This document shows positions 13,072-23,518 of a DNA stretch of 64,000 nucleotides, one piece after another. The DNA comes from Pantoea ananatis LMG 2665. GTDB taxonomy: Bacteria > Pseudomonadota > Gammaproteobacteria > Enterobacterales > Enterobacteriaceae. Positions within the stretch are counted from its first letter, which is position 1, and every line of letters starts with the position of its first letter. The notes beneath the pieces are model-generated. The model made no database searches, was not told the origin of the DNA, and was given only the letters and a program-made list of their open reading frames with translations. Location: contig NZ_JMJJ01000006.1 in the NCBI RefSeq assembly GCF_000710035.2, forward strand, positions 62,001 to 126,000, in the 5' to 3' direction. The translations under genes were made by a program, and so were the position numbers.

Positions 13072-13105
13072 AAAGAACAAACGGCCCTGTCAGGTGAAGG
13101 GCCGT
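13072..13105 (-). terminator. Terminator between barA and garK
   Basis: ACGGCCCT (13081-13088) pairs with AGGGCCGT (13098-13105). On the minus strand the stem is followed by TTTGTTCTTT (13071-13080), which suits termination of the long gud/gar transcript. It may also stop barA transcription weakly, since no T-run follows on the plus strand. Confidence 0.75.
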
Positions 13106-13113
13106 AAATACGC

Positions 13114-14253
13114 TTAGTGGAACCCGGCGATTTTCATTGTGGCAGCCACATTGCGCGCGGTGAGACGGACATTGTTTTCTGCCCCTTTTAGCGCCTCATC
13201 CAGCGAGCAAATACGGTAAAGCACGCTAAATACGGCATCCAGGCCATGCTGATGCACCACACCGACATCGTCAGTCAGGCTACCGGCAATGCCTATCACG
13301 GGAATATTAAAACGCTTAGCGACCTTTGCCACACCAATCGGCACCTTGCCCTTGATGCTCTGGCTGTCGATTCGTCCCTCGCCGGTAATGACCAGATCGG
13401 CATCTTTTACCTGCTCCTCCAGGCCCAGCGCTTCCGTCACAATCTCAATCCCACGGCGTAATTCCGCCTGACAAAACGCGTGCAGCGCAGCCCCCATGCC
13501 ACCGGCAGCGCCGCCACCGCTGATCTGCAGCACATCAATACCCAAATCGCGCTGAATAAGCGCAGCGTAATGTGTCAGGGCTCGATCCAGTTGCTCAACC
13601 CGTTCTGGCGTCGCGCCTTTCTGGGGGCCAAACACCGCAGAGGCACCGTGATCGCCCGTCAGCGTATTGGTTACATCGCAGGCCACTTCAACGCGGCACT
13701 GCCGAATGCGCGGGTCCAGTCCGGTAACGTCAATGCTTGCCAGGTCAGGCAATGCGCCACCTCCCCGACCAATTTGCTCGCCCTGTTTATCCAGCAAGCG
13801 AGCGCCCAGCGCCTGCATCATGCCAGCACCACCGTCATTGGTGGCGCTGCCACCGATACCGATAATGATGTGTCGGACGCCTTTATCCAGCGCGTTTTTA
13901 ATTAGCTCCCCAGTCCCAAACGAGGTGGTGATCAGGGGATCCCGCTGCGCTGCCGGTACCAGCTCCAGGCCGCTGGCCGCCGCCATCTCGATATAGGCGG
14001 TATCTTCATTACCCGACAGGCCGTAAAACGCCTCGACAGGTTCACCCAGCGGACCGGTGACCTTTAACCTGACCCACTTTCCCTGGGTCGCAGCCACCAT
14101 GGCTTCCACCGTGCCTTCACCACCATCAGCAACCGGTATTTTCACATAATGGGCATCGGGAAAAACCTCACGGAACCCCGCTTCGATTGCCGATGCCACT
14201 TCCAGGGCCGAAAGACTTTCTTTATATGAATCCGGTGCGATTACGATTTTCAT
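13114..14253 (-). CDS. garK: Glycerate 2-kinase
   Basis: A 379-residue class II glycerate kinase that phosphorylates D-glycerate to 2-phosphoglycerate, the last step of the galactarate/glucarate route. Conserved blocks: [62 protein letters not shown] and [11 protein letters not shown]. The true start is the ATG at 14253; the longer frame would begin at a TTG two codons upstream. It is the last gene of the six-gene minus-strand run and is followed by a terminator. GarK and its paralogue GlxK are hard to separate by sequence alone; the garL-garR context favours garK. Confidence 0.93.
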   Translation of the reverse strand: MKIVIAPDSYKESLSALEVASAIEAGFREVFPDAHYVKIPVADGGEGTVEAMVAATQGKWVRLKVTGPLGEPVEAFYGLSGNEDTAYIEMAAASGLELVPAAQRDPLITTSFGTGELIKNALDKGVRHIIIGIGGSATNDGGAGMMQALGARLLDKQGEQIGRGGGALPDLASIDVTGLDPRIRQCRVEVACDVTNTLTGDHGASAVFGPQKGATPERVEQLDRALTHYAALIQRDLGIDVLQISGGGAAGGMGAALHAFCQAELRRGIEIVTEALGLEEQVKDADLVITGEGRIDSQSIKGKVPIGVAKVAKRFNIPVIGIAGSLTDDVGVVHQHGLDAVFSVLYRICSLDEALKGAENNVRLTARNVAATMKIAGFH

Positions 14254-14297
14254 AGGCAATCCAGGCGGTATTAATTAACGATCAGAGCGTGAAATCG

Positions 14298-14321
14298 GCC
14301 CGGCCTCCACAGAAGCCGGGC
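14298..14321 (-). other. Stem-loop in the garR-garK spacer
   Basis: GCCCGGC (14298-14304) pairs with GCCGGGC (14315-14321), just after the garR stop. Without a T-run it is more likely an RNA-stability or processing hairpin within the polycistronic message than a terminator. Confidence 0.5.
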
Positions 14322-14327
14322 AAGGCA

Positions 14328-15212
14328 TTAGCGAGAGATCTCAACCTTTGCTAATTTCTCATAATAGCAGGCCAGCGCGCTGTGGTCGGCACTCCCCTGT
14401 CCGTCATTACGCAACGCCTGCATCATTTCCATCACGGCCGCCGTCAGCGGCAGGTGCGCACCAAGGCTGTGCGAGGTATCCAGCGCGTTAGCCAGATCCT
14501 TGATATGTAAATCAATGCGGAAACCCGGCTTAAAGTTGCGGTCCATCACCATGGGCGCTTTGGCATCCAGCACGGTGCTGCCCGCCAGACCGCCACGAAT
14601 CGCCTGATACACCAGTTCCGGACTGACGCCCGCTTTGGTCGCCAGCGACAAGGCTTCAGACATGGCGGCAATATTTAGCGCTACAATGACCTGATTTGCC
14701 AGCTTCGTCACGTTACCTGCGCCGATATCGCCGGTATGAACCACCGATCCCGCCATGGCTTTCATGATGTCGTAGCACTGGTCAAACACGGCTTTATCGC
14801 CGCCCACCATCACGGATAACGTCCCCTCAATCGCTTTGGGCTCGCCGCCGCTCACCGGCGCATCCAGCATGTGAATCTGCTTTGCTGCCAGCGCATCGTG
14901 GACTTCACGGCTCGCCAGCGGCGCAATGGAGCTCATATCGATCACAATCAGGCCCGGTTTCGCGCCATCGATAATGCCGTTTTCGCCCAGGCAAACCTCT
15001 TTCACCTGTGGGGAATTTGGCACCATGGTGATCACCACATCGCACTGTTGCGCCAGTTCTTTGGCATTCGCCGCTGTGGTCGCCCCCAGCTGCACCAGCT
15101 CGGCTTCGCTTTCTGCATTATGATCGCGTACCACCAGTGAATAACCGGCTTTCAGCAGGTTTTTACTCATTGGTTTGCCCATGATGCCCAGGCCAATAAA
15201 GCCAATTTTCAT
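14328..15212 (-). CDS. garR: Tartronate semialdehyde reductase
   Basis: A 294-residue 3-hydroxyisobutyrate-dehydrogenase-family enzyme reducing tartronate semialdehyde to D-glycerate. Seen: the N-terminal dinucleotide motif GFIGLGIMGKPMSKNL, the substrate-binding DAPVSGGEPKAIEGTLSVMVGG (about 118-138), and the catalytic Lys170 in GNVTKLANQ. An AGGAG site lies seven bases before the ATG. It lies between garL and garK and uses the GarL aldolase product. Confidence 0.95.
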   Translation of the reverse strand: MKIGFIGLGIMGKPMSKNLLKAGYSLVVRDHNAESEAELVQLGATTAANAKELAQQCDVVITMVPNSPQVKEVCLGENGIIDGAKPGLIVIDMSSIAPLASREVHDALAAKQIHMLDAPVSGGEPKAIEGTLSVMVGGDKAVFDQCYDIMKAMAGSVVHTGDIGAGNVTKLANQVIVALNIAAMSEALSLATKAGVSPELVYQAIRGGLAGSTVLDAKAPMVMDRNFKPGFRIDLHIKDLANALDTSHSLGAHLPLTAAVMEMMQALRNDGQGSADHSALACYYEKLAKVEISR

Positions 15213-15230
15213 GTCGTTTCTCCTGGATGA

Positions 15231-16001
15231 TTACTTTTTAAATTTGTCGCACAACGCCTGCGTGGCACTGCGGAAAACACCGAGATCGCTGCCAACGGCA
15301 ACAAAGGTTGCGCCCCATTCGAGATAGCGACGGGCATCGGCTTCCACCGGTGCCAGAATGCCGCTGGGCTTGTTGGCCGCTTTTGCCCGCTCAAAGATGT
15401 GTTTGATGACCGTTAACACCTCCGGATGGGCCGGCTGCCCGAGATAGCCGAGTGCGGCAGAGAGATCGCCCGGCCCGACAAAAATGCCGTCCACGCCGTC
15501 AACGGCGGCGATGGCGTCAATGTTGTCGACAGCCTGCTGGGTTTCTATTTGGACCAGCACCGAAATGTTGTCGTTGATGGTGGCGTTATAATTCGGCACC
15601 GTGCCGTACATGTTGCTGCGATGGGAAACCGACACGCCGCGAATTCCGGCAGGCGGATAGCGCGTGGAGGCAACTGCACGTCTGGCTTCGTCTTCGTTCT
15701 CGACGAAGGGAACAAGGATGTTATTAAAACCAATATCCAGCAGGCGCTTAATGATGACCGGTTCATTACAGGGTGGACGCACCACCGGCGCGCTGCGGCT
15801 GCCCTTCAGCGCCATTAGCTGGGGAACAAACGTGGTGATATCGTTCGGTGCGTGCTCGCCATCCAGAACTAACCAGTCAAATCCGGCCAGCCCTAACACC
15901 TCGGTCGAAACAGGACTTGCCAGGGCGCACCAACTGCCGATCAGGGTTTCACCTGCCAGCAGGCGGCGACGGAATTCATTTGGCCAGGCTGTATTACTCA
16001 T
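15231..16001 (-). CDS. garL: 5-keto-4-deoxy-D-glucarate aldolase
   Basis: A 256-residue class II HpcH/HpaI-family aldolase that splits 5-keto-4-deoxy-D-glucarate (or the 2-keto-3-deoxy isomer) into pyruvate and tartronate semialdehyde. Seen: [10 protein letters not shown] with the catalytic His50, [20 protein letters not shown], the metal-binding Glu in [12 protein letters not shown], and the Asp in [13 protein letters not shown]. The start at 16001 ([10 protein letters not shown]) matches the family length and has a strong AGGAG site; the frame runs 26 codons further upstream into the gudD end without support. In E. coli garL belongs to a separate garPLRK operon. Confidence 0.95.
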   Translation of the reverse strand: MSNTAWPNEFRRRLLAGETLIGSWCALASPVSTEVLGLAGFDWLVLDGEHAPNDITTFVPQLMALKGSRSAPVVRPPCNEPVIIKRLLDIGFNNILVPFVENEDEARRAVASTRYPPAGIRGVSVSHRSNMYGTVPNYNATINDNISVLVQIETQQAVDNIDAIAAVDGVDGIFVGPGDLSAALGYLGQPAHPEVLTVIKHIFERAKAANKPSGILAPVEADARRYLEWGATFVAVGSDLGVFRSATQALCDKFKK

Positions 16002-16020
16002 GATTTGACTCCTGTGGAAC

Positions 16021-16040
16021 GGGCTTCCTGAAGGAAGCCC
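16021..16040 (-). other. Perfect stem-loop in the gudD-garL spacer
   Basis: GGGCTTCCTGAAGGAAGCCC is an uninterrupted palindrome. The adjacent A-run (16041-16046) reads as T on the minus strand but lies 5' of the hairpin, so it is not an intrinsic terminator in the direction of transcription. It may set differential stability of the gud and gar halves of the message. Confidence 0.6.
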
Positions 16041-16047
16041 AAAAAAG

Positions 16048-17379
16048 TTAACGCACCAGGCACGGACGCTTGTTATCAAACGTCCACTGTGGGATCAGGA
16101 ACTGCATGGCCTGAGCATCATCACGTGCGCCAAGGCCATGCTTTTGATACAGCGCGTTAGCCTGCATGACCTGGTCCATATCCAGTTCAATGCCCAGGCC
16201 CGGTGCCTGCGGCACTGCGACCATGCCGCCTTCAATCTGGAAAGGCGTTTTCGTCAGTCGTTGATTGCCTTCCTGCCAGATCCAGTGGGTATCAATAGCG
16301 GTGATCTTGCCCGGTGCGGCAGCGGCAACATGGGTGAACATCGCCAGTGAAATATCGAAATGGTTGTTGGAGTGCGAACCCCACGTCAGGCCAAACGCGT
16401 GGCACATTTGCGCCACGCGCACGGAACCCTGCATCGTCCAGAAGTGCGGATCGGCCAGTGGGATATCCACCGACTGTAATGACAACGTGTGGCCCATTTG
16501 ACGCCAGTCAGTGGCGATCATATTCGTCGCCGTCGGCAGACCGGTAGCGCGCCGGAACTCGGCCATCACTTCACGCCCCGAATAGCCCTGCTCTGCGCCA
16601 CAGGGATCTTCTGCATAGGCGAGGACGTTTTTAAGCTGCTTACCTAGCGTAATGGCTTCGTCAAGCGACCAGGCACCGTTGGGATCGATAGTGACGCGCG
16701 CCTGGGGGAAGCGCTTCGCGAGTGCAGTAATCGCTTCTGCCTCATCACTGCCGCTCAGCACGCCGCCTTTAAGTTTAAAATCGTTGAACCCGTATTTTTC
16801 ATAGGCCGCTTCGGCCAGCCGCACCACGGCATCCGGCGTGAGCGCTTCCTGATGGCGCAGGCGATACCAGTCGCAGGTATCGTTGTCCTGATGCTGGTAG
16901 GCCAGCGAGGTCTTGTTGCGATCGCCAACGTAGAACAGATAACCCAGCATTTCGACTTTGTCGCGCTGCTGTCCGTCGCCCAATAGCGAGGCGACATTGA
17001 CGCCCAGATGCTGCCCCAGCAGATCCAGCAGTGAGGCTTCGATGCCGGTGACCACGTGAATGGTGGTGCGAAGATCAAAGGTCTGATTACCTCGCCCAGC
17101 GGCATCGCGATCGGCAAAGGTGGCGCGAACCTGGCTCAGGATGTTTTTATATTCGCCAATCGTTTTGCCCACCACCAGCGCGGCAGCCTCTTCCAGGGTT
17201 TGACGAATCTTTTCGCCACCGGGAATTTCACCTACGCCAGTATGGCCTGCGTTGTCTTCAATGATCACGATATTGCGGGTGAAAAAAGGCGAATGTGCGC
17301 CGCTCAGGTTCAGTAACATGCTGTCATAGCCGGCAACCGGGATGACCTGCATGGCGGTAATTTTTGGTGTGGTATTCAT
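16048..17379 (-). CDS. gudD: Glucarate dehydratase
   Basis: A 443-residue enolase-superfamily dehydratase turning D-glucarate (and L-idarate) into 5-keto-4-deoxy-D-glucarate. Seen: the capping domain; the base-bearing KLKGG (about 203-207); metal ligands around [29 protein letters not shown] and TNMIATDW; and the catalytic His in [14 protein letters not shown], near 338. Very close to the E. coli GudD pattern along the whole length. It follows gudX by 10 bases. Confidence 0.96.
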   Translation of the reverse strand: MNTTPKITAMQVIPVAGYDSMLLNLSGAHSPFFTRNIVIIEDNAGHTGVGEIPGGEKIRQTLEEAAALVVGKTIGEYKNILSQVRATFADRDAAGRGNQTFDLRTTIHVVTGIEASLLDLLGQHLGVNVASLLGDGQQRDKVEMLGYLFYVGDRNKTSLAYQHQDNDTCDWYRLRHQEALTPDAVVRLAEAAYEKYGFNDFKLKGGVLSGSDEAEAITALAKRFPQARVTIDPNGAWSLDEAITLGKQLKNVLAYAEDPCGAEQGYSGREVMAEFRRATGLPTATNMIATDWRQMGHTLSLQSVDIPLADPHFWTMQGSVRVAQMCHAFGLTWGSHSNNHFDISLAMFTHVAAAAPGKITAIDTHWIWQEGNQRLTKTPFQIEGGMVAVPQAPGLGIELDMDQVMQANALYQKHGLGARDDAQAMQFLIPQWTFDNKRPCLVR

Positions 17380-17389
17380 CTGTTATCCC

Positions 17390-18736
17390 TTAAGCAGAGG
17401 CCCGGCCAAAGGCCGGCCGTTTACGGTCAAATGTCCAGCCTGGTAGCAAGTACTGCATGGCTGTGGCGTCATTACGTCCGCCCGCCGGCAGTGATTTGTA
17501 GTGTTCGTTTGCCAGGCGGAGTCGTTCCCAATCCAGTTCAATACCCAGGCCAGGCGCATCTGGCACCGTGATTTTGCCCTGACGGATCTGCAGCGGCTCT
17601 TTTGTCAGGCGTTGATCGCCCTCCTGCCAGATCCAGTGCGTATCTATGGCGGTGGGATTACCGGGCGCGGCGGCACCGACGTGGGTGAACATCGCGAGAG
17701 AAATATCAAAGTGGTTATTCGAGTGGCAGCCCCACGTTAAGCCCCATTCATCGCACAGTTGCGCGACACGAACGGCGCCGCTCATCGTCCAGAAGTGCGG
17801 ATCGGCCAGTGGGATATCGACAGCATTGAGCATCAGCGCATGGTTCATTTCACGCCAGTTGGTGGCGATCATGTTGGTGGCGACCGGTAATCCGGTCGCA
17901 CGACGAAACTCGGCCATCACCTCGCGCCCTGAATAACCCTGCTCGGCGCCACAGGGATCTTCTGCATAGGTCAGGACATCCTGCATGCCCTTACAGAATC
18001 CGATCGCCTCGTCCAGCCACCACGCGCCGTTAGGATCGACGGTGATGCGCGCCTCGGGGAAGCGCTTTTTCAGCGCCTGCGCGGTGGCGATCTCCTGTTC
18101 GCCCGGCAGCACTCCGCCCTTGAGTTTGAAATCTTTGAAACCGTATTTATCCTGCGCCGCCTCGGCCAGCCGGACAACCGACTCGCTATTCAGCGCTTCC
18201 TGATGGCGCAGGTGATACCAGTCATGCTGCGCCTTCTCACCCGTCAGATAAGGCAAATCGGTTTTACGGCGATCGCCTAAGTAGAACAGGTAGCCTAAAA
18301 CCGTCACCTCATCGCGCTGCTTACCCGGTCCAAGCAGTTCGGCGACCGGCACGCCCAGGCATTGTCCCAGAAGGTCCAGCAGTGCGGCTTCCAGTGCCGC
18401 GACCGCGTTGACGCGCAGCTCAAAGGTCCAGGCCCCTTTGCCAAAAGTCTCGAAATCGGCGGACTGATTCCCCTGATGAATCTTCTGCACCAGCCGGTTC
18501 ATACGGGCGACCTGCTGACCGATCACCTGCGGCGCGGCCTCGACTAAGGTCTGATAGAGGGTTTCGCCCCCCGGTGCTTCACCCAGCCCGGTGTGTCCTG
18601 CACTGTCGGTCAGGATCACGATATTGCGCGTGAAGCGGGCATTGTGTGCCCCGCCAATGTTGAGCAGCATACTGTCGTAGCCAGCCACAGGGACCACCTG
18701 CATAGTCGTAATAACGGGCGTCGATTGCGTATTCAT
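17390..18736 (-). CDS. gudX: Glucarate dehydratase-related protein GudX
   Basis: A 448-residue paralogue of GudD and a likely product of local duplication. It keeps [44 protein letters not shown] and the catalytic His motif, here GCHSNNHFD. In the capping domain it departs from GudD, with a different [15 protein letters not shown] loop. E. coli GudX is known as a weak glucarate dehydratase and may broaden substrate range; whether this one is active cannot be told from sequence. It sits between gudP and gudD, in the same order as E. coli. Confidence 0.93.
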   Translation of the reverse strand: MNTQSTPVITTMQVVPVAGYDSMLLNIGGAHNARFTRNIVILTDSAGHTGLGEAPGGETLYQTLVEAAPQVIGQQVARMNRLVQKIHQGNQSADFETFGKGAWTFELRVNAVAALEAALLDLLGQCLGVPVAELLGPGKQRDEVTVLGYLFYLGDRRKTDLPYLTGEKAQHDWYHLRHQEALNSESVVRLAEAAQDKYGFKDFKLKGGVLPGEQEIATAQALKKRFPEARITVDPNGAWWLDEAIGFCKGMQDVLTYAEDPCGAEQGYSGREVMAEFRRATGLPVATNMIATNWREMNHALMLNAVDIPLADPHFWTMSGAVRVAQLCDEWGLTWGCHSNNHFDISLAMFTHVGAAAPGNPTAIDTHWIWQEGDQRLTKEPLQIRQGKITVPDAPGLGIELDWERLRLANEHYKSLPAGGRNDATAMQYLLPGWTFDRKRPAFGRASA

Positions 18737-18745
18737 GCAGGCTCC

Positions 18746-20089
18746 TTAGCGTGTTTTCAGATCAATGCGCTTGATGTTATCCACCAGCACCAGGTAGCTG
18801 AGTACGGCAACGAACGCGTGGATACCGACATAAACCAGCGCGCCGTTATAAGAACCGGTAGAGGCAATGATGTAGCCGATCGCGATGGGGGTAATAATGC
18901 CGGATGCATTACCGAACATATTGAACAGACCGCCGCTCAGGCCGCTAATCTCTTTCGGTGCGGTGTCCGCCATGACTGCCCATCCCAGCGCGCCAATCCC
19001 TTTACCAAAGAAGGCGGTTGCCATGAACAGCACCACGACCCAGTCCGTCTCGACATAGTTACAGACCACCATGGACGTCGAGAGCAACATGCCGAGCACA
19101 ATCGGTGTTTTACGGGCGATATTGAGTGAGCCGGTTTTGCGCATCAGCCAGTCAGAGATCACCCCGCCGAGCACGCCACCGATAAAGCCGCACAGCGCAG
19201 GCACCGAGGCGACAAAGCCCGCTTTAAGGATCGACATGCCCCTTGCCTGCACCAGATAAACCGGAAACCAGGTGATAAAGAAGTAGGTCAGAGCGTTGAT
19301 GCAGTACTGGCCAATGTAGACACCGATCATCATGCGCGACTGCAGCAGTTGCTTGATCTGGAACCACTTATCACTGAAGCTGACTTTTTGCTTCTCGCTT
19401 TTCTGATCCATATTGATCAGCGCGCCGCCCTCCGCCATGTAGTCCAGCTCCGCTTTGTTCACGCCGGGATGATCGCAGGGATCGTAAATCACTTTGAGCC
19501 AGATAAAGCTCAAAATAATGCCCAGCCCTCCCATAAACCAGAACACGTGCGCCCAGCCCACCGCGGAGGTCAACCAGCCCATGATGGGCGCGAAAATTAC
19601 CGTCGCGAAGTATTGTGCGGAGTTGAAAATCGCCACGGCAGTGCCGCGCTCCTGAGCCGGAAACCAGGCTGCCACAATACGGCTGTTACCCGGGAATGAA
19701 GGGGCTTCCGCCAGCCCGACCATAAAGCGCAGCATAAACAGCGCCATGACGATGGTGTAGCCGCTGAACACGTCCACGAACCCCTGCAGCAGGGTAAACA
19801 ACGACCAAAGAAAGATACTCCAGAAATAGACGCGCTTAGAACCAAAGCGATCCAACAGCCAGCCACCGGGGATTTGCCCAATGACATAGGCCCATGAAAA
19901 AGCAGAGAAGATAAACCCCATCCCCACGGGATCGAGGCCAATTTCTTTTGCCATGGCCGAACCCGCGATAGACAACGTGGCGCGGTCACCGTAGTTGAAT
20001 GAGGTCACAATAAATAGCATGACCACTATCCAGTAACGCGCGTTCGTCCGTTTTTGTACCGCCTCCGTTGTCTGGTGATAACTACTCAT
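18746..20089 (-). CDS. gudP: Glucarate/galactarate MFS transporter
   Basis: A 447-residue major facilitator of the anion:cation symporter family (GudP/GarP type) with twelve predicted membrane spans. Seen: YWIVVMLFIVTSFNYGDRATLSIAGSAM at TM1, the loop motif GGWLLDRFGSKRVY, and RFMVGLAEAPSFPGNSRIV. A cytoplasmic middle loop carries NMDQKSEKQKVSFSDKWFQIKQLL. The start at 20089 (MSSYHQTTE) has an AGGAG site and a hydrophilic N-terminus of normal length; the frame extends 36 codons upstream without support. It is the first gene of the minus-strand aldarate run and the only sugar-acid transporter here, so it probably serves both substrates. Confidence 0.94.
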   Translation of the reverse strand: MSSYHQTTEAVQKRTNARYWIVVMLFIVTSFNYGDRATLSIAGSAMAKEIGLDPVGMGFIFSAFSWAYVIGQIPGGWLLDRFGSKRVYFWSIFLWSLFTLLQGFVDVFSGYTIVMALFMLRFMVGLAEAPSFPGNSRIVAAWFPAQERGTAVAIFNSAQYFATVIFAPIMGWLTSAVGWAHVFWFMGGLGIILSFIWLKVIYDPCDHPGVNKAELDYMAEGGALINMDQKSEKQKVSFSDKWFQIKQLLQSRMMIGVYIGQYCINALTYFFITWFPVYLVQARGMSILKAGFVASVPALCGFIGGVLGGVISDWLMRKTGSLNIARKTPIVLGMLLSTSMVVCNYVETDWVVVLFMATAFFGKGIGALGWAVMADTAPKEISGLSGGLFNMFGNASGIITPIAIGYIIASTGSYNGALVYVGIHAFVAVLSYLVLVDNIKRIDLKTR

Positions 20090-20405
20090 GATGCACTCCT
20101 GAAATATAGCGAAAGCTACATTCGCTCTGACTGCATACACATCGCGTTGGGTATCAGAGAGATGTAGGTTAAACACGGCGATTTTTTTTAATGGCAAACC
20201 GATAATGCGTCGTGACGAATAACCTGATCGGGAAAACGGAAATCAGTATAGGAAGCGGGTTTGGGTGAGGCATTGGAACATCACCCTGGAATAAGGTGAA
20301 TGAACGATGATTTTTTGGGCTAATGCATAAACTGCTGCGGGACGTTTCACGTTATTTGTAAAAAGTCACAATAAGCACGCCCAAACAGGCGTTGATAAGC
20401 GGCTT

Positions 20406-20421
20406 TGTGAGAATCTTCACT
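20406..20421. promoter_or_regulatory. CRP-like binding site
   Basis: TGTGA-GAATCT-TCACT matches the CRP core TGTGA-N6-TCACA at nine of ten positions. It lies roughly midway between gudP and garD, so it could serve either promoter. Carbon-catabolite control of aldarate use is established in E. coli. Confidence 0.6.
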
Positions 20422-20477
20422 TGATTTAGTAAAAAGATAATAAAACCGCGTCATCTCTCAGCCGAATATAGGTCAAT

Positions 20478-20512
20478 TGCACAATGTGCAGGCGGTAACA
20501 CCTTCTTATACT
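20478..20512 (+). promoter_or_regulatory. Palindromic operator candidate and garD -10
   Basis: TGCACA-A-TGTGCA (20478-20490) is a perfect inverted repeat. A -10-like TATACT follows at 20507-20512. A -35 element at the usual spacing would fall inside the palindrome and is poor, which fits an activator-dependent promoter. CdaR is the candidate activator by pathway, but I cannot confirm its motif. Confidence 0.4.
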
Positions 20513-20600
20513 GACGGTGGCAAATACCGAACCTGTGACACCTGACGTCTCATAATGAATGCGCCGTACCAGCAAGGCGCTACGCACTGGAAGGTGAGCG

Positions 20601-22160
20601 ATGAACCCCATTTCAAAAGAGCAGCCGCTTTACATTAAAGTTCACGAAAACGATAACGTTGCGATTGTGGTAAACAGCCAGGGGCTGACTGCGGGCACCA
20701 CGTTTAAAGATGGATTAACACTAACCGAACATGTACCGCAGGGGCATAAGGTGGCGTTGGTTGCCATTCCTCAGGGTCAGCCTGTGTTGCGCTATGGTGA
20801 AATTATTGGCCTTGCCGTTCGTGATATTGCCCAAGGCAGTTGGATCGATGAGTCACTCATTGCGCTTCCGGACGCACCGGATTTGCAGAGTTTGCCCCTG
20901 GCGAATAACGTGCCGCCTGACTTACCGCCGCTTGAAGGTTATACCTTCGAGGGCTATCGCAACGCTGACGGCAGCGTGGGCACCCGTAACCTGTTGGGCA
21001 TTACCACCAGCGTTCACTGCGTGGCGGGCGTGGTGGATTATGTGGTGCAAATGATAGAGCGTGATTTGCTGCCCCGTTATCCCAATGTGGACGGCGTGGT
21101 TGCGCTAAATCATCTCTACGGCTGCGGCGTGGCAATCAACGCGCCTGCGGCGGTTATTCCTATCCGTTCCGTCCACAACCTGGCCCTTAACGCGAATTTT
21201 GGCGGGGAGATCATGGTAGTCAGTCTGGGTTGTGAAAAATTACAACCTGAGCGCTTGTTGACCGGTACGCCCGACGTGCAGCCCATCTCGCTGGATGAGG
21301 AGGATATTGTGCGTTTGCAGGATGAGAAGCTGGTGGGCTTTGGCGCCATGGTGGATGAGATCCTCCAGGTCGCAGAGCGCCATCTGAAACGGCTTAACCA
21401 GCGCCAGCGTGAAACCTGCCCTGCCTCGGAACTGGTCGTGGGCATGCAGTGCGGCGGCAGTGATGCTTTTTCTGGCGTGACGGCGAATCCCGCGGTGGGC
21501 TTTGCTTCCGACCTGCTGGTGCGCAGCGGCGCGACCGTTATGTTCTCTGAGGTCACCGAGGTGCGCGATGCCATTCACTTACTGACACCGCGCGTGATCA
21601 ATCAGGAAGTGGGTCAGCGGCTGATTGAAGAGATGGCATGGTATGACCGCTACCTTGATCAAGGCAAAACCGATCGCAGCGCCAATCCCTCACCGGGCAA
21701 CAAGAAAGGTGGGCTGGCAAACGTGGTGGAAAAAGCCCTGGGTTCCATTGCCAAATCAGGCCGAAGCCCGATTGTGGAGGTTCTGTCGCCCGGACAGCGT
21801 CCGACACGACGTGGACTGATTTTTGCCGCGACGCCCGCCAGCGATTTTGTGTGCGGCACGCAGCAGCTCGCCTCAGGTATCACCCTGCAGGTCTTTACCA
21901 CCGGCAGAGGAACCCCGTATGGCCTGGCGGCAATCCCGGTGATAAAAATGGCTACCCGTAACGCGCTGGCCGAGCGCTGGCATGACCTGATGGACATCAA
22001 TGCTGGCACGATTGCAACAGGCGAGGAAACCATTGAGCAGGTTGGCTGGCGGTTGTTTGAATTGATACTGGACATTGCCAGTGGCAGAAAGCAAACCTGG
22101 TCAGATCGCTGGGGAATTCGTAATCAGCTGGCCGTATTTAATCCCGCGCCGATAACCTGA
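20601..22160 (+). CDS. garD: Galactarate dehydratase
   Basis: A 519-residue UxaA/GarD-family iron-dependent dehydratase converting galactarate to 5-keto-4-deoxy-D-glucarate. It has the small N-terminal SAF-like domain ([38 protein letters not shown]) and the large catalytic domain with [39 protein letters not shown] [55 protein letters not shown] and [18 protein letters not shown]. An AAGGTGAGCG stretch precedes the ATG. It is divergent from the gudP run, and its product joins the GudD product at the GarL step. Confidence 0.96.
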   Translation: MNPISKEQPLYIKVHENDNVAIVVNSQGLTAGTTFKDGLTLTEHVPQGHKVALVAIPQGQPVLRYGEIIGLAVRDIAQGSWIDESLIALPDAPDLQSLPLANNVPPDLPPLEGYTFEGYRNADGSVGTRNLLGITTSVHCVAGVVDYVVQMIERDLLPRYPNVDGVVALNHLYGCGVAINAPAAVIPIRSVHNLALNANFGGEIMVVSLGCEKLQPERLLTGTPDVQPISLDEEDIVRLQDEKLVGFGAMVDEILQVAERHLKRLNQRQRETCPASELVVGMQCGGSDAFSGVTANPAVGFASDLLVRSGATVMFSEVTEVRDAIHLLTPRVINQEVGQRLIEEMAWYDRYLDQGKTDRSANPSPGNKKGGLANVVEKALGSIAKSGRSPIVEVLSPGQRPTRRGLIFAATPASDFVCGTQQLASGITLQVFTTGRGTPYGLAAIPVIKMATRNALAERWHDLMDINAGTIATGEETIEQVGWRLFELILDIASGRKQTWSDRWGIRNQLAVFNPAPIT

Positions 22161-22222
22161 GAAACGGGGGCGCGCAGGGCAATGACGGAACGCGCTGTAC
22201 GCAGAATCCTGTTATCGTAACA

Positions 22223-22255
22223 CCGCTGCCGCCGGTGTAATCCGGACGGCAGCGG
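22223..22255. repeat. REP-like stem-loop after garD
   Basis: CCGCTGCCG (22223-22231) pairs with CGGCAGCGG (22247-22255) around a GC-rich loop, with no T-run. It lies between the convergent garD and yqcA. Composition and shape resemble a REP palindrome; a transcript-end hairpin is the alternative. Confidence 0.5.
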
Positions 22256-22279
22256 AACAGCATAGCAGCCTTGATCTTA

Positions 22280-22726
22280 TCAGAGCTGCTTGCCCCACTG
22301 CTCAACCCACGGCGTGGTGACGGATTCAGGTTCTGGATGTTCCGTGGCATCAACCAGCAGAACCTCACCTACCCGTTTAGCCTGGTGCTCCTGTAACAGG
22401 GCATCAAAGCGCTTACCCGCACCGCAGAAATTCTCGTAGCTGCTGTCGCCCAAGGCAATAACGCCGTAGCGCAGCCCTGGCTGGTGGCCCAGTTTGTCCT
22501 GCACGTCATGGAACAGGCCAGAAATAGTATCCGGGAAATCGCCCTGACCGGTGGTTGATGTAATCACTAAGGCGACATCATTCGCATAGTTTTGCCATTC
22601 GGCTAACGTAGGATCTTCAAAAATCTTCACGTCATGGCCTTGCTGCTGCAATGCCGGTTCTGCTTCTTCTGCAACCAGTAATGCATTGCCATAAACGGTG
22701 CCTACAAAAATACCAATTTTCGCCAT
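22280..22726 (-). CDS. yqcA: Flavodoxin YqcA
   Basis: A 148-residue short-chain flavodoxin. The FMN phosphate loop is [13 protein letters not shown] (about 9-21); the isoalloxazine-binding loops are TTGQGDFPD and the [16 protein letters not shown] segment. It is the distal gene of yqcC-truC-yqcA, 12 bases after truC. The physiological electron partner is not evident from sequence. Confidence 0.94.
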   Translation of the reverse strand: MAKIGIFVGTVYGNALLVAEEAEPALQQQGHDVKIFEDPTLAEWQNYANDVALVITSTTGQGDFPDTISGLFHDVQDKLGHQPGLRYGVIALGDSSYENFCGAGKRFDALLQEHQAKRVGEVLLVDATEHPEPESVTTPWVEQWGKQL

Positions 22727-22738
22727 TTCTTTTCCCCT

Positions 22739-23518
22739 TTATTCCGTCCCGCTATCCTGACCTGAGCCAGCCATAAACTCAACCCGTGGCACATCCGGCA
22801 TACAGGCCTGCCAGCCAAACTGATCCATCACCCGTTGCCAGACAAGATCAAGTCCGGCGCGAATAACCAAGGGTTCTCCCGTCACCGGGTGGCTGAGCGA
22901 CAAGCTACTGGCATGCAACATTAAACGATTTGCGCCAAAGTGTGCAGCCGCCCCCCGATTCTGACGCAAATCGCCATGGGCCGAATCGCCGATAATGGGA
23001 TGGCGAAGATGAGACATATGCCGACGCAGCTGATGCTTGCGTCCGGTTTTGGGTTTGAGCTCAATCAGGCTGTAACGCGCAGTGGGATAACGACTCACTG
23101 CGACCGGCATTTCTACGGTTGCCAGTGAGGCGTAATCGGTCACCGCAGGCTGAGGCGCGCGGGGGTCGCTGACAAATTTGTCGGCAATTTTATCCAGTTC
23201 TTCGACAAGCGGATAATCCAGCCGATCGCGGCCTTCCAGCCAGCCGCGCACCACGGCATGATAGGTCTTCTCCATCTGATGATGCTCAAACTGCTGGGAA
23301 AGCAGGCGGCCCACCTCACTGGACAGGCCCATTAGCAGAACGCCCGATGTGGGGCGATCAAGCCGGTGCGCCGTGAAAACATGCTGGCCTATCTGGTCGC
23401 GTACCGTCTGCATGACAAACTGCGTTTCATGGCGATCAAGCCAGCTACGGTGGACCAGCCAACCGGCGGGTTTGTTCACCGCCACCAGCCACGCATCCTG
23501 ATAAATGATCTCTAACAT
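22739..23518 (-). CDS. truC: tRNA pseudouridine(65) synthase
   Basis: A 259-residue RluA-family pseudouridine synthase that modifies U65 of tRNA-Ile and tRNA-Asp. The catalytic Asp54 is in HRLDRPTSGVLL, and the KPAGWLVH motif and KTGRKHQLRRHMSHLRHPIIGD block are present. The start codon overlaps the yqcC stop by one base (TGATG), implying translational coupling. Confidence 0.95.
   Translation of the reverse strand: MLEIIYQDAWLVAVNKPAGWLVHRSWLDRHETQFVMQTVRDQIGQHVFTAHRLDRPTSGVLLMGLSSEVGRLLSQQFEHHQMEKTYHAVVRGWLEGRDRLDYPLVEELDKIADKFVSDPRAPQPAVTDYASLATVEMPVAVSRYPTARYSLIELKPKTGRKHQLRRHMSHLRHPIIGDSAHGDLRQNRGAAAHFGANRLMLHASSLSLSHPVTGEPLVIRAGLDLVWQRVMDQFGWQACMPDVPRVEFMAGSGQDSGTE

Larger units (their letters stand above)
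20090..20600. promoter_or_regulatory. Divergent gudP/garD control region (511 bp, no gene)
   Basis: A gene-free, AT-richer interval between gudP (minus) and garD (plus). It holds a CRP-like site, a perfect 13-base palindrome and a possible garD -10, all listed separately. I see no open frame with a ribosome site. In E. coli the equivalent promoters are activated by CdaR and CRP; cdaR is not in this window. Confidence 0.7.

Noticed and set aside
17390..18736. gudX as a pseudogene copy of gudD
   Set aside because: The frame is full length, and the metal and His motifs are intact; the divergence is that of an old paralogue.
22223..22255. Intrinsic terminator of garD
   Set aside because: The stem is strong, but no T-run follows on either strand, so I list it only as a REP-like hairpin.
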